This document shows positions 46,191 to 57,708 of a stretch of 64,000 bases of DNA, piece by piece. The notes beneath the pieces were generated by a model. That model saw only the letters and a list, made by a program, of their open reading frames with translations. It had not been told where the DNA came from and ran no database searches. Each line of letters starts with the position of its first letter. Within the stretch, counting starts at the first letter, position 1. Position numbers and translations under genes: made by a program. This stretch comes from Branchiostoma belcheri (Eukaryota > Chordata > Leptocardii > Amphioxiformes > Branchiostomatidae): positions 3,281,090-3,345,089 of the forward strand of contig NW_017803843.1 in NCBI RefSeq assembly GCF_001625305.1, written 5' to 3'.

Positions 46191-48449
46191 GTGACTGCTG
46201 CTTAATAGGACCAGCTAATATGTGCTTAGTGTATATATACTATGTCAAAGTTAAACTTTACATCAGCCTCAGTACTGGTGTAGAAAGTGTTGGACGGAAA
46301 GATCAATATTACAGCATCGATCAGTACATGTTGAAAGCCCGGTACAAACAGCAGACACTTCAGACGTGACAGTATGGGCGATCGTCGTAATCAAGCGGAT
46401 CAACGTGTTTGTGGCGTTGTTTTCAAAGCACTCTGCAGCAGTTCGGTCTGAAAGTCTAAGCGATAAGCTAAGTATATTATGTGGACGTTGATAAACTGCT
46501 GATATTGAAAAGGCACACACAAAAGTCAAACGTTGCCTATCACACTCAAGCCAGTCTGACGAAAAGTGGTGTACATACATGTATATAGAGAGGGGAAGAT
46601 GGGGAGGGGGAGACGGAGAGAGAAGAAAGATACAGAGAGCGAGACAAGCAGGTAGACAAACGGACATATGGATAGATATAGGATAAAATATCTGCAATGT
46701 TCTTTGAAAATAATAATCACATATTCCATTTCAGAATTTTTTTTTCGGGACGACAGAGTGTGGTAAACTTGGCAACTCGAATCCACACAAACAGAGATAC
46801 AAACAGTGTACTTGACTGAGTTCAGGAATGCAGATAACAGGAGAAGGTAACAAAAACAGCCCAATTTGCGAATTCCTGCCGCCACAGCTCCCAACCCCGC
46901 TCCTGACATGGCCCAGTACTAACCTTCCACAGAAACTTAAACGGCGCCGTGAGTACAGGTGAACACAGGTGGTCCAGATTCCTCCTCACCTTGGCTGCAC
47001 AGTAAGCAGGTCGCCAGAGTTTAATTAAGTCCCGGTTTACTCAATTTAAAAGTGCGAGGCCTCCGGGGAAGGAGAGCGGGACTGTGGAATTGTGGAATAA
47101 TAAATGACTGTGTCGTTTATCAGCGACTGAGCGGAACCACACGACGTGCTTCTGTGGACGGTCCTTCAGAACAGGGTGATAAATATGATGGGGTGATATG
47201 GATGAAATAACGAGGAACATTTAATCTAACATTGTCAAAAATCACATGCTTGCTTTAGATTATTTGGAAGCAGAATAGAGAGCGCCTTCCTCGCTACGTT
47301 CCCACTATCGGTCTGTTTTGCGAGCCGACAGCGCCGTTCCGGAAAGGTTTGCACGCCAAGTCAAATATTGCGGCGCGGTTTTGTCAAACTTCAAAACCTG
47401 GAAACGTATAAATACAAGTACAAACTGCGGACGTGGCCGAGGCAGGGAGAGCGCAGCGAACCAAACATGCAAAAACGGTTTATACTTGTCGGAAAAAAAC
47501 TTTCCATAACAAGCAACTCCGGTAATCTTTGGGAGTAACAACCAACTAAACTCATAAACTTAACGGTGTACGTGACCCAGTTTGGAAAACAATGACAATT
47601 CTGTAGTATACAACATCTATAATGTAGACTTTAAACCTATATATAACAGCCCACGAAAACACCATACGACAAGTTGAAAATGACAGCCCTGGTTTAGTAA
47701 ACTATACGGCGAACAAAGACACCCATAACGTGTTTTGGGACAAACTTCATAGACTGGTACAATGTATACATTAGTCATAGAGCTATGACATCTGGTACAT
47801 GCTTATGCCTTTGTCTCGTCGTCACAGCGTCCTAAGATTAAGAGATGATCATTTGTCATCATGGCTGCCTAAACAGGATGCAACGTGAACTTTATTGGGA
47901 GGAAACAAATAGACCAAACACATAAACCTGACAATGAACTTGACTTGGGCTGAGAAATTGTGCCAATCATATAGAACACGGCGACCATAACGTTGGTTTC
48001 AAAACTATGTACACTATTCAAGACAAATATCTGACAACAAAAAATACAGTTTAGTAAACTGTATGGCGTATAAAGATACCAATAAAGTTATATTGATGGG
48101 TGACGTGTTCCGTAGAAGAGTACCGTATATACACAGCAAAATGACGTGCAAAACAAGCCAACGCCTCCCGTCTGCTTGGAGATATGACGAGATTCCTCCC
48201 ATGCCTAGTTGCAGAATGAGGAGGTCGTCAAAGTTTAATTAAGTTCCAGTTTACCCAGCCTTGCCTCCCGGCCTGACGCGGCTCCTGTGGTTTGAACAAA
48301 ACATGTCCAGGGAAATGTTTGTTTTTCGCACCTCTCCAGATGATAGATTCAGGCGAGTTCATATCAACCGCTTAGCGAAAACAGACTCATTAAGCATTTA
48401 CTGACGTTTTCTTAAGAGCACATTTCTATCGTTTTGCGGAGTCCATAGA

Positions 48450-49270
48450 TCCTTTAGTCAACACGGTGTCAGACTACTAATTTATAGTCTTATTAAGTGT
48501 GCTCGCTACCGGCAATTTAGCATCTTATCGTCCGATACATAAATAAGACCACGGCGCCTTTAGAGCATACTTTGATGATTCTGCAAGTCATTCTTTATGC
48601 AAACACAGTGTCAAATCCTAATCTATCATCCTATTAAGTGTTCTTGTTACCGACTATACACGATCTAAAGACTCGGCCATGTGATACCGTACGACACACC
48701 TACGATGGAGTTTGGTTTTTTCGCGACGAACGTGCAGTGGGTTTGGGAGGAAACTGGAGCAATAGTTCAAACATTTAAACAGTGTACCATTTTCTTCTCA
48801 AACCTATGACGTGCGGAGATATCGTCGTGGAAAAATATCGTAGATACAACGTCCGATGTATGTGACAACATTTTGCTGATTTTCTGTCGGCCCAACTTAG
48901 TACGGCCGTGTTTAAACATATTTTTCTGATTTTGTGGGCTTATCTTAGTGTTAGTATATAGTACCAAAGTCCTAACATGTTTAATAGCCTTTTGAGTGCA
49001 CTTGCTCCCGGTAATATCTGATGTTATCGTGAACAAACGAGACCACACCGCCTTTTGAACACATTTTGCTGATGTTGCAGGGCTATCTGTGTGCAAATAT
49101 GATGTCAAATTCCTCATACACATAATCGTCGATTGATTACACTTGATGTACCGGCACTTTATGATCTTATCGCGAGACAAATGAGACCACACTGCCTTTT
49201 GAACACGTTTGAGCGATACTGTGTATCTTTATACAAATACAGCGTCCTAATAAATCTACTTATAACGTTA
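48450..49270 (+). repeat. degenerate tandem repeats, period about 145 bases
   Basis: Copies begin near 48465, 48608, 48958 and 49105. Shared words in order: GTGTCAAATCCTAAT, TATTAAGTGT, CTTGCTACCGGCAAT, CTTATCGT, ATAAGACCAC, GCCTTTTGAACACATTTTG and TGCAAACACAG. A partial copy may lie near 49590. The array is old and indel-rich. Confidence 0.6.
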
Positions 49271-50974
49271 TATACATGTGGATTAAATGTAATCATTAAG
49301 GCAATGTGATATAAACGCTAGAAATTCCACCAATAATATAATGCACATTCTCATCCCATACTATATAGTCTTTTGCAAGGTGTGTTTGTGTTACATAGTA
49401 GTTAACTTCACTAGACTGTAATTGTCTTAATTTTCATATGTTTATGTAGATTGAAATTAAGTTCAAGTAGATGCCATACGTTGCACATTACGATTACTAA
49501 CCCGCGCCACCTCAGTTCGAACACAGACTTCTATGCAGGGTCAAGGCCTTCATTGACTGAACTGGACGAGCATCATGTACGGTGGCAAATTACTATCATA
49601 TATAGTCCGGTCGAGTACGCTTAATACACCGGCAATACAGGTTTTTATCATGAGAAATTAGGCGCCCTGCCAGGTTTTACAGCGTGGTTCCGCCGCTATC
49701 TGTGTAACCCGGGAGCCGGGCACTGATAACATGTCGTCCCGTCGGCTGGCATTCCTTCCGTTAGACTTTATCAACAGCCGCTATTTGATTTTTGATTATT
49801 CAACCCTTTGAAAATGATTGACGGTTTTGGCGGACCCCGCACATTTCGGGATCGATCACGGCCCGTTTGGAGAGCGTTTATCGGTGGGTCGGGCTGTGTG
49901 GGGCCGATATCCTCTCATTACAGGCACGGAGACGTGCTTAGGGTGGAGTTGGGGGTTCAAGTAGGGACGGGGAGAAGTGGTGTGGAGACATGGTGACGGC
50001 ACGTAACGTCAACTGTCATAACTACACCCGTACCCGGAGACCGCCACATAAAAACAACGTCTTCTCAAGTATGTCTTAAACACCTGCATAACTACAACTA
50101 GTAAATATTTGAATAACGCTTTCTGGGCTGATTCTTAACTTATTGGTTCAATTGACGTTGACAAATCCACTTGGCAGCTAGCTATTAGTTATATGTAATT
50201 GTACTCTTTGGACTATGAAGAAATAGAATAATGTAAGAATGATGACATAAACTGTGCATGTGTTCTTTCTTGTTCCAGACACTGAAAAAAGGCTGGCATG
50301 TGTTGAACCTATAAAGTAGCATTGATGACAGTGGAACTAGACCTTGACCTTAATGAAGACTGTGCCCTAGATATGAGAATGGCGATCGGAGTCGCCTATA
50401 ACTAAGTAGGACGTCACATGACAACATACACTACATCTTCAGTGACTAGTCACACTCCCAGACGTAAACACCTGACGGTAAACACATAGATCATCTTATA
50501 AAAATATCTACAAATTGCACAGTTTTTATAAACACAGTTTCTCACAATTCACGTACACACATACTTCACATATATCGCTTATCGCTTTTATACGCTTACG
50601 ATAAATATTGCCATTGATATTCTTGTATAGAGCATAAACATCTACTAGTATCTACTAGTAGTATCAACGGAAGCTATCCAACGTCCGGGAGGGGTCCAAA
50701 GACCGTTATAGAACGTTACTGGCCTTTAGGTACTTTCCGTTACTGCGACGATGTTGTGACAGTTTCTCACCACGAGTCCCGAATTCGAGTTAATCTTAGT
50801 TTTGTGCATGACAACGTTTTGGCAACTGTTCAGCTTCCTTTATCAGGACGCAATGCCACTCTTTGCCGCATGGTGGCGTTGGGGCAAGGCGAATGCGGTC
50901 CCAAACGAGACTGAGTCAGTGTCTGTATAAGATACATAGCTAAGAATCTCGCCGTCTCGGCACCACTGTCCCTG

Positions 50975-53900
50975 TCATTCGGCTGCTTCTGCGTCTAACT
51001 CCTGCTCCCGGGTTTCCGTGCTGTCTTCCCGCGTGTCGACGTCCGTGCCCGCCTCGTCCAGGCCGTCCTCCGCGTGAAACGTGTTGTGCCTAGCCACGGT
51101 CTCCACGGCCGACGTGTCGTCCACCACGGCGGGGTCACCCATCATCTGCTCTACGGAGGCGCGGAACATCCGATTGGTGTAAGCCAGCTCGCTCAGCCTC
51201 TTCTCGGCGTCCTCCGCCGCCTTCTTCCGGGCGCGCGCCTTCGGACTGTCGATCTTCCGGGCCAGGAACTTGCGCTGCGCGCTCTTCTTGGTGCTGACCC
51301 GGCCCTGCAGCCACTCTGACAGGGACGGCGTCAGCTCGCGCGCGTGCAGCCGCTCCAGGTCCTGGTACACCACCCCGGACTCCTGACAGATGGACCGAAC
51401 CTGCATGGGGATAGACGGACATTTCAGTCTCTGAAGACATTAAGCTTAAGTGTATATTTTTGCACCACTGGGCTCAGTACAGGCCATAGCTCCCCTTGCC
51501 TTTGATACCTGCACAACTACAGAACCACAAATACATATGCCACAGCAATGCGTATAAATACAGGCATAACAAAAAGACGTTAATAAAAGCATTGATAACA
51601 ATGGGTCTTAAATTAAAAACCATTAACTTTCTCCCATTAAAAATAGGCGCAAGTTGCCAATGTGGGCGGGTTTCGCTTGACAAAGTTGCCACTAGAGTGG
51701 CCCCAGGTATATTGCAACCTCTAGCGGGATTCAGATGATCTGCAGAAATGCTTATCTACGAGGCTCCCGTCTCTTCGCCACTTGACCTTTTACGTCATGT
51801 CCTGCTGCTTGAGATTGACAGAACATGACACAACAAGTGTTCTTGAGTAGGAAAACACGACAGGGGCGACTTTAGCACAGACAGACGTGCTGCAACTACG
51901 CCCGGATATGACTGGCTGTACAAACTATACTGTAAACATTGGCTGAGTGCGAGTAGTGAGGAAAACAAAGACTGACAAGTGGAAAACAAAAATTATAAGT
52001 GCTACATCCTCCCTACTCACTCTGGTGAGTCAAATATATACATATTTAGCACAATGAAGTAGCAGCTCTGCTGCCAATTCTCTATTGGTTACAGGGTTGG
52101 GCAGCAAGGAGAAAAAGGGCTGAGACGTTGTCTTCTGCCACAAAAGAATTGGATCTGGTAATGGTGCTCTAGTCAGTCGTGGCCGGTCTTGAACGACAGG
52201 GCTAGGTGACAAGAGAATGCTGTAATGTTGTACACCGGCCTGACTTTTCTTAGAATAACACTTTACGCGTGAATATCAGGAGACACAGCCCGGACCACGA
52301 TTTATCTCCAGCCCATTCACAACCCCCGCATACTTCCTCCGTCCACGCTACAGACTTAACCCAACATATCAGGTTAAGGATATTTCTGTAAATGCAAATC
52401 TTCTTTTGCTAATCCCTGATTAGCAGAGCCCTTGTCCCACCTTTAATCTGCATTGATGTACGATAAAGGGGATTAGGACTTCAAGAGGGTGTTAGTACTG
52501 TGACCTCTCCCCGAGTTATGTCAGGGAAGTCTTACCACACTGCCATACTAAGTGAAGTGACGAAAGAAAAGGCATACTAGTAAGCCTGTTATGTCCTCAA
52601 GAATTTGATAAAGGTGGCATTGGGTGGTCTGGCGGCTAGGGCTGTAGAGTAAGGTGCATTGGTGCAAGCGTACCCTTTTTAGTTCCCAACTTTTATAGTT
52701 TTGCAACCGGGTAGGAGTGTAATCTCCAAGCAGATGTACGTGTGTTTTTGCAACATGTAGTACGTCCATATTGAAGCGCATATCGCTTCCTCCATGAAGA
52801 TGCATTACTAGAAAGACGTACCAAATGAAGCAAAGAGACTGATCTGGACACGTAGATCTCGTACGTACATGTTCCTCTTTTATCCCTCCTCGTTCGCAAC
52901 AAAAACATTCGCTCTTCAAAACCACTACCGTTTTAAAGTCCCGTGTTTGTTTCGCTGGATTCCACCAGCAAACCGTGGTGCCGGTAGTCGTGCGTTTCTC
53001 GTTTCAACTTGTCTCCAAGCAGATGCGTGGTTTGGGCAGCTGAACGCCTTCCTTTTCCATCTTGTTATTTTCTGCCTGGCACGCGCTGCTTTCTTTTCTT
53101 GTTCTTTAGAATGGTACACAATTTTGGGGTCGCTGTGTCGTTCCTTCACGTCAAGTTTCAGTCATCGCGTCTGGTGAAAAAGACCACGCTCACAGATGCA
53201 TAAAATGGAGCTAAAATACGGACGAAAATAGGTCGATATTACATGTATGCTTGAAGGCGACAACACTTAACCAACTGGAGGACATAAAACACGGACCTCG
53301 ACCAGACAACCACGCTCCGTGGAGATAGGATAATAGCCCCGCCATGGAACACAGACTCTGTACAGTCCTGTCTCGCCTACACTAAAAGGGCGACTGTTCC
53401 TTTCAAGTCAGATAAAGAACAAGTTCTACAGCAGGAGTCAGTCTTAGATAACTACAAATGGCTTGCACCTGACCGTGAATGCGCCGAGAAAATTAACGAT
53501 CCTCGCTGGACAGTTCCTGAATACCCGTACTTGAAGCTAGGATTAATGCACAACGACGCCTAATTCCGCTGCTACGCCGTAACAATGCAACCTTAAGTCC
53601 CCACTAGTTGAATTATTAGCTCCAACTTAATAAACCTCGGCAATAGGAATGTTTTAGATAAGATATCTACTGTATGGATACTAAAACGTCTCTGTAGCAC
53701 AGTGACCGTGGCTTTTTTTAACAGTACGGGTAGTGTAGGGGGTAGTACAAATTTAGAGTGAAAGTCAACAACGGTCACATTTATGGATTTATGTGTTCGG
53801 CGGTCGGAACACGAACATTATAAACCTGTTCGTCACAGTGTCTCTAAATTCTGATGTACAGAGATAAGAACTTAGAATGTACAGATTACTGAATAAAGTT

Positions 53901-54501
53901 CACGTGTTTCATATACATGTACTAAACGTGTTTGATTCCTCTTTCTGATTCGTAGTACATTGCAACGTTTCTGAACTACAACATTCCTGAAGTTGTGGCA
54001 TTCACAGACGTTATATGTAGACGAAACTTTCTAGTTCACCCAACTCTTGCCTGTAACGGTCCGTCATAAATCCACTGCAAAGCTAAGGACCAAAAACAAC
54101 AGGTTGTATATATGGAAGGGGCTTAACGCACATTAGGGAAAACATTAGCTTCTGTCCGCTTTAATGGCGCGTCCATAAACAAGTCCGAAACTTGGGAATT
54201 ACACGATCCCACTTGACTGACAACCTGTCAAACAAATTCGATGATTGACCGGCCAATAGGTGGCCGAGATTGGGGGTAATGGGCTATAATTGTCACAAGT
54301 ACACAATCACGAGCGAACTCTGCCCCCTCCCTCCCCACTTGTACACCTGTCGCCCAGAAATCACACCTGTATCTTCTCACTCTTCTCCAGCTGGCTCCGA
54401 ACTTCTTGAAGACGTCTCGTCTCCTTCTGGTTCAGTCTGTACGTCTCTAACTCTTTCTCCGTGGACGCCATTTGTAGCGTCCGCGGCTTCTCGGCCTGCA
54501 T
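50975..54501 (-). CDS. uncharacterised coiled-coil protein, two coding exons, 186 aa
   Basis: Exon 1 is 54367-54501 (MQAEKPRTLQMASTEKELET to RSQLEKSEKIQ) with donor CAG then GTGTGA. Exon 2 is 50975-51400 after a CCCCATGCAG acceptor, joined in phase 0. The N-terminal half is a likely coiled coil (KELETYRLNQKETRRLQEVR). Exon 2 holds RSICQESGVVYQDLERLHAR, SLSEWLQGRVSTKKSAQRKF, a basic run SPKARARKKAAEDAEKRLSE and an acidic tail rich in Glu, Asp and Thr. The intron is 2.97 kb. I do not recognise the family. The in-frame splice joint and coding composition on both sides support the model. Exact TCTGCTTGGAGA words in the intron are at 52723 and 53012. Confidence 0.7.
52723..53023 (-). repeat. two TCTGCTTGGAGA words in the intron
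   Basis: Exact copies on the minus strand at 52723-52734 and 53012-53023. Confidence 0.7.
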
Positions 54502-57500
54502 GTCGGCAGGCCCGGCTGACAGTAGTCGGTATTTCCCGGTACGTTAGCTAGAGTTACTACTGCTCTGGTATGGCCCTCTCACGTCTCGGGTCACTTTGGA
54601 GCAAAGGAAAAGTCAACACCGCTCCCGGGGCGGGGCAGAGCACACACTCTTATCCTGCCCAAACCGCGTTTCCACATACACGACGACAGCCTAGCAACGG
54701 AATGTCGGACAGCCCGTGTCCAGATAGCGGCCTGGCATCTTCCCGGGAGGGGCACTGTCTCTCCTATTATCACGGGTCTTCGCGCTGTGACAGGGGAAGA
54801 GTTTACAAGACGAGAGTCGTGGCACAGGAAGCGGGTCGTCCCTGACAGACGATATCCTGTTCAATTACGCCAAACTAATTATGGGATCAAGTCCCGTTTC
54901 TGCCCCGATGATTTGTGGACAAATGACGGGGATTAAGATTAGGACCACGTCACAACCGAGCTTAGGAAGGATCACAGTCTAACTTGTAGTCCACTTCTGG
55001 GCGCTTGTTTTTGCTTAACATACTGACACTATAACCCTCGCTCTTGAGTGTCCATAACACTTAGCGACGTGTCTTGGAGAGGGATTTGTGTCTGAAGTAC
55101 ACTGATTGCTTTTGCACTTTGTTCTCGGCACTTCAGTTGAGACTAGCACCGCGAGTAAACCGTCGTGCTTAATAATCACCATCCATTCAAATCTCTGCAC
55201 GGCGAACTTGAAAACCGGGTCTTTCGCACACAGAAAGGTCCCCGATCGAACAATCGGCGGGTGACTTGCAGTGTGAATGAATGATACTGAAATGTTGTAA
55301 TCTTCCGTAACGAACCGCACGCCCTGCAACATTACAAAGGCGCGCCACGTTTGTACACGTAGAGAACACATATCAGCCGGCCCGAACAAGCGGAACGGTG
55401 TGCCCAGTGTCTCACGGCGATGGTGATTACATCAGTCTGTACACCTGCCGGCTCGTTATGGGGTCTACGCGACGGATTTTCTTTTTTTTTTTTGGTCGAT
55501 TTTTAGCGAGGCTATGACAGGACTGGCGTTGACTGTTGTTTTTCTGTCACACGACAGCTGAATTTTGTGTATAACATGCATTATCCACGGCAGTACATGT
55601 ACATGTGCCAAGAACGTTCTTAATTAAGTTACGGTCGTAAATTAAGCAAGTGGCAGGGGGCGCCTGACAGGGCCTGTCTTGTCATAAACCTGTCGCACGA
55701 CGAGTGCGACCAGGACCTGGGGCACAGTCACATTCCTCGTACGATAATTTTGTTCGTACGACTTTCCGAGAGACCAGCCATCGACCGGTGTTGGCTCAGG
55801 GCGCATAGCGGAGAGGCGGACGGCAAATACTCCGCATCCGCCCGCGCATGTTATACTCAATACCTGTTTCTTATTACAAGTGGCCGTTGAGTCATGTAAT
55901 GCCTTGACAGCATTCTTTACAAAACTGCTTCATGTATCGATGACTCACTGGTACCCGTGCGCCTTCTATAGGGTCAATGGTTTAACACTGGCTACGAGTT
56001 CTGAAAATCATTCGTTTGTTCTACATAATTTTATTTCAGAAGATTTGTAGATATTTGGAGTTTAGAGACAAGTTGCGGATAGTGTTATGGATATGTAGGT
56101 TTACGGAGAAAGACGCCAACGGACAAAACAGATCTATGGGTTCATCGATCCCGGTCGAGATACAAACATTATGAATTTGGTCGTCACAGTATGTATGCCA
56201 ACTGATAGAGCACCCTTCACTCTAAATGATTTTTTTTCTTGACGTAAATGTTCGGCTTTTGGATATAAGTTAGGTATGTATTGTAACTACTTTCCCTCCC
56301 AACATCTGTTTGGAGATGAGATATTTGCGTAGAGGCAACAAACCTGCCTCTGGGGCGATGACGTAGTTCCTGACCGAGAAGCGAACACTGATTTACCTTG
56401 AGAATAAACAAACAAAAACAGAGTGAAGCGGTATGGCGAGCTCAGGTTCTGACGTCAGCGTCATGTTTGTTCGGGACTCAAAACAGACCGTTCGAAAAAC
56501 AAAACAAGAAAAGCCGGACACACATCTGCTTGGAGATTAGTGTTATGCCACTGAGCCGGATTCTCAGCCTTTTCCTGAGATTAATGACGTTTAATGAGTG
56601 GGAGATAATCCGTCCTGTAATCGCCATGTATAATTGATGGACTGGACAGTAATCCGGACACGTCTGTACCCGGGTAACCGCAGTGGGCACGCGGCATCTC
56701 AGGGACGCGCGAGACTCGGCCCTGATCATGACTGTTTTTTTTTCAAACCATTTTTGATCAACAACGTCATCTTCTGATATTACGGAGTACTGCAGCTGCG
56801 AAGACCAACGCCGTCTCCGTCTCGTCCTGGCAACCTGTGATTACAACCTAGTGATGCCGCAAACACCCATCCCCCTAGCTTATCCCCCTAAATAAAGTTT
56901 CATGTATAGCTTTTTGTTCTCAAGTTTTACTGACAATAAATCACATAGATTCGATGTAAAGGGCGTCAAAATATGCTGGGAAAAGAATAAAAAGTAGTCG
57001 ACCGCGCGCGACCAGCTGCACTTGATGAAGACGAAAACTAGCTATAGTGTGTAGTGCTTTTCCAGTGTTGAATAGTTGAACTTCCTCTTTCAGAATACAT
57101 ACACTAAAGAAAAGTTTTTAAAAATGTTGCAACAAAGCGTCAAACGGAATTAAGCGAGATCATTACATCTGCTTGAGGATCATTTTAGGCTAAGAGCACT
57201 CAGACGTTAGACAGGAACCAACCGATCCAACAGGTCAGTCTACAGTGGTTCTCACACCCTGCCGAAACAATTCTGTTTTCAATCCCTTTCTAAAAAAAGT
57301 CACCCTTTTTGTGACAATAGCACAATAATAAAGCTGTACTGTTGGAACGTTTGTCCGGTTAGTCGGGAGGACACATTGTTACTTACCTGCGCATGCGTCC
57401 CGCGCAGTGAAGTGTCGTGCAGTGAAGTGTATTGATCTCCAAGATGTTGGATCGAGGATTGTAACATTTTCTGACAGCTCTGATGGGTAGCTGGTACAGT

Positions 57501-57708
57501 TTTAGTCTGTCCTGCTAGAGGGCTTCAGCCCTCTGAGGGGGGGGGGTGAGGCCAGCCACCATTGGTTGCCCTGCGCCATACTTTCCATATTACATTGCAG
57601 TTGTGTATGATTGCACATAGTGACATGGCGCTCTTCTGTAAGAAGGAGTCGAGACATCGCAGGTGCTTCATCTCACCTGTCACCTGAGTGGCAGGCAGGT
57701 GGGGAGGG
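54502..57708. other. noncoding spacer, 3.2 kb
   Basis: No gene supported. It contains a possible fourth member of the palindromic dispersed repeat at 55675-55790 (ACCTGTCGCACGAC), exact TCTGCTTGGAGA at 56525-56536 and close variants at 56301 and 57164. Confidence 0.4.

Larger units (their letters stand above)
43770..50974. other. noncoding stretch, 7.2 kb, with old repeats
   Basis: No gene supported. It includes the dispersed palindromic repeat at 46014-46190, a decayed direct repeat (TTTAGTAAACT and following words) near 47690 and 48050, one exact TCTGCTTGGAGA word at 48171-48182 and a set of repeats of about 145 bases at 48450-49270. Confidence 0.4.

Noticed and set aside
45786-46205. Opposed open frames of 121-139 residues
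   Set aside because: The DNA is a dispersed repeat also found near 9.6 and 61.7 kb.
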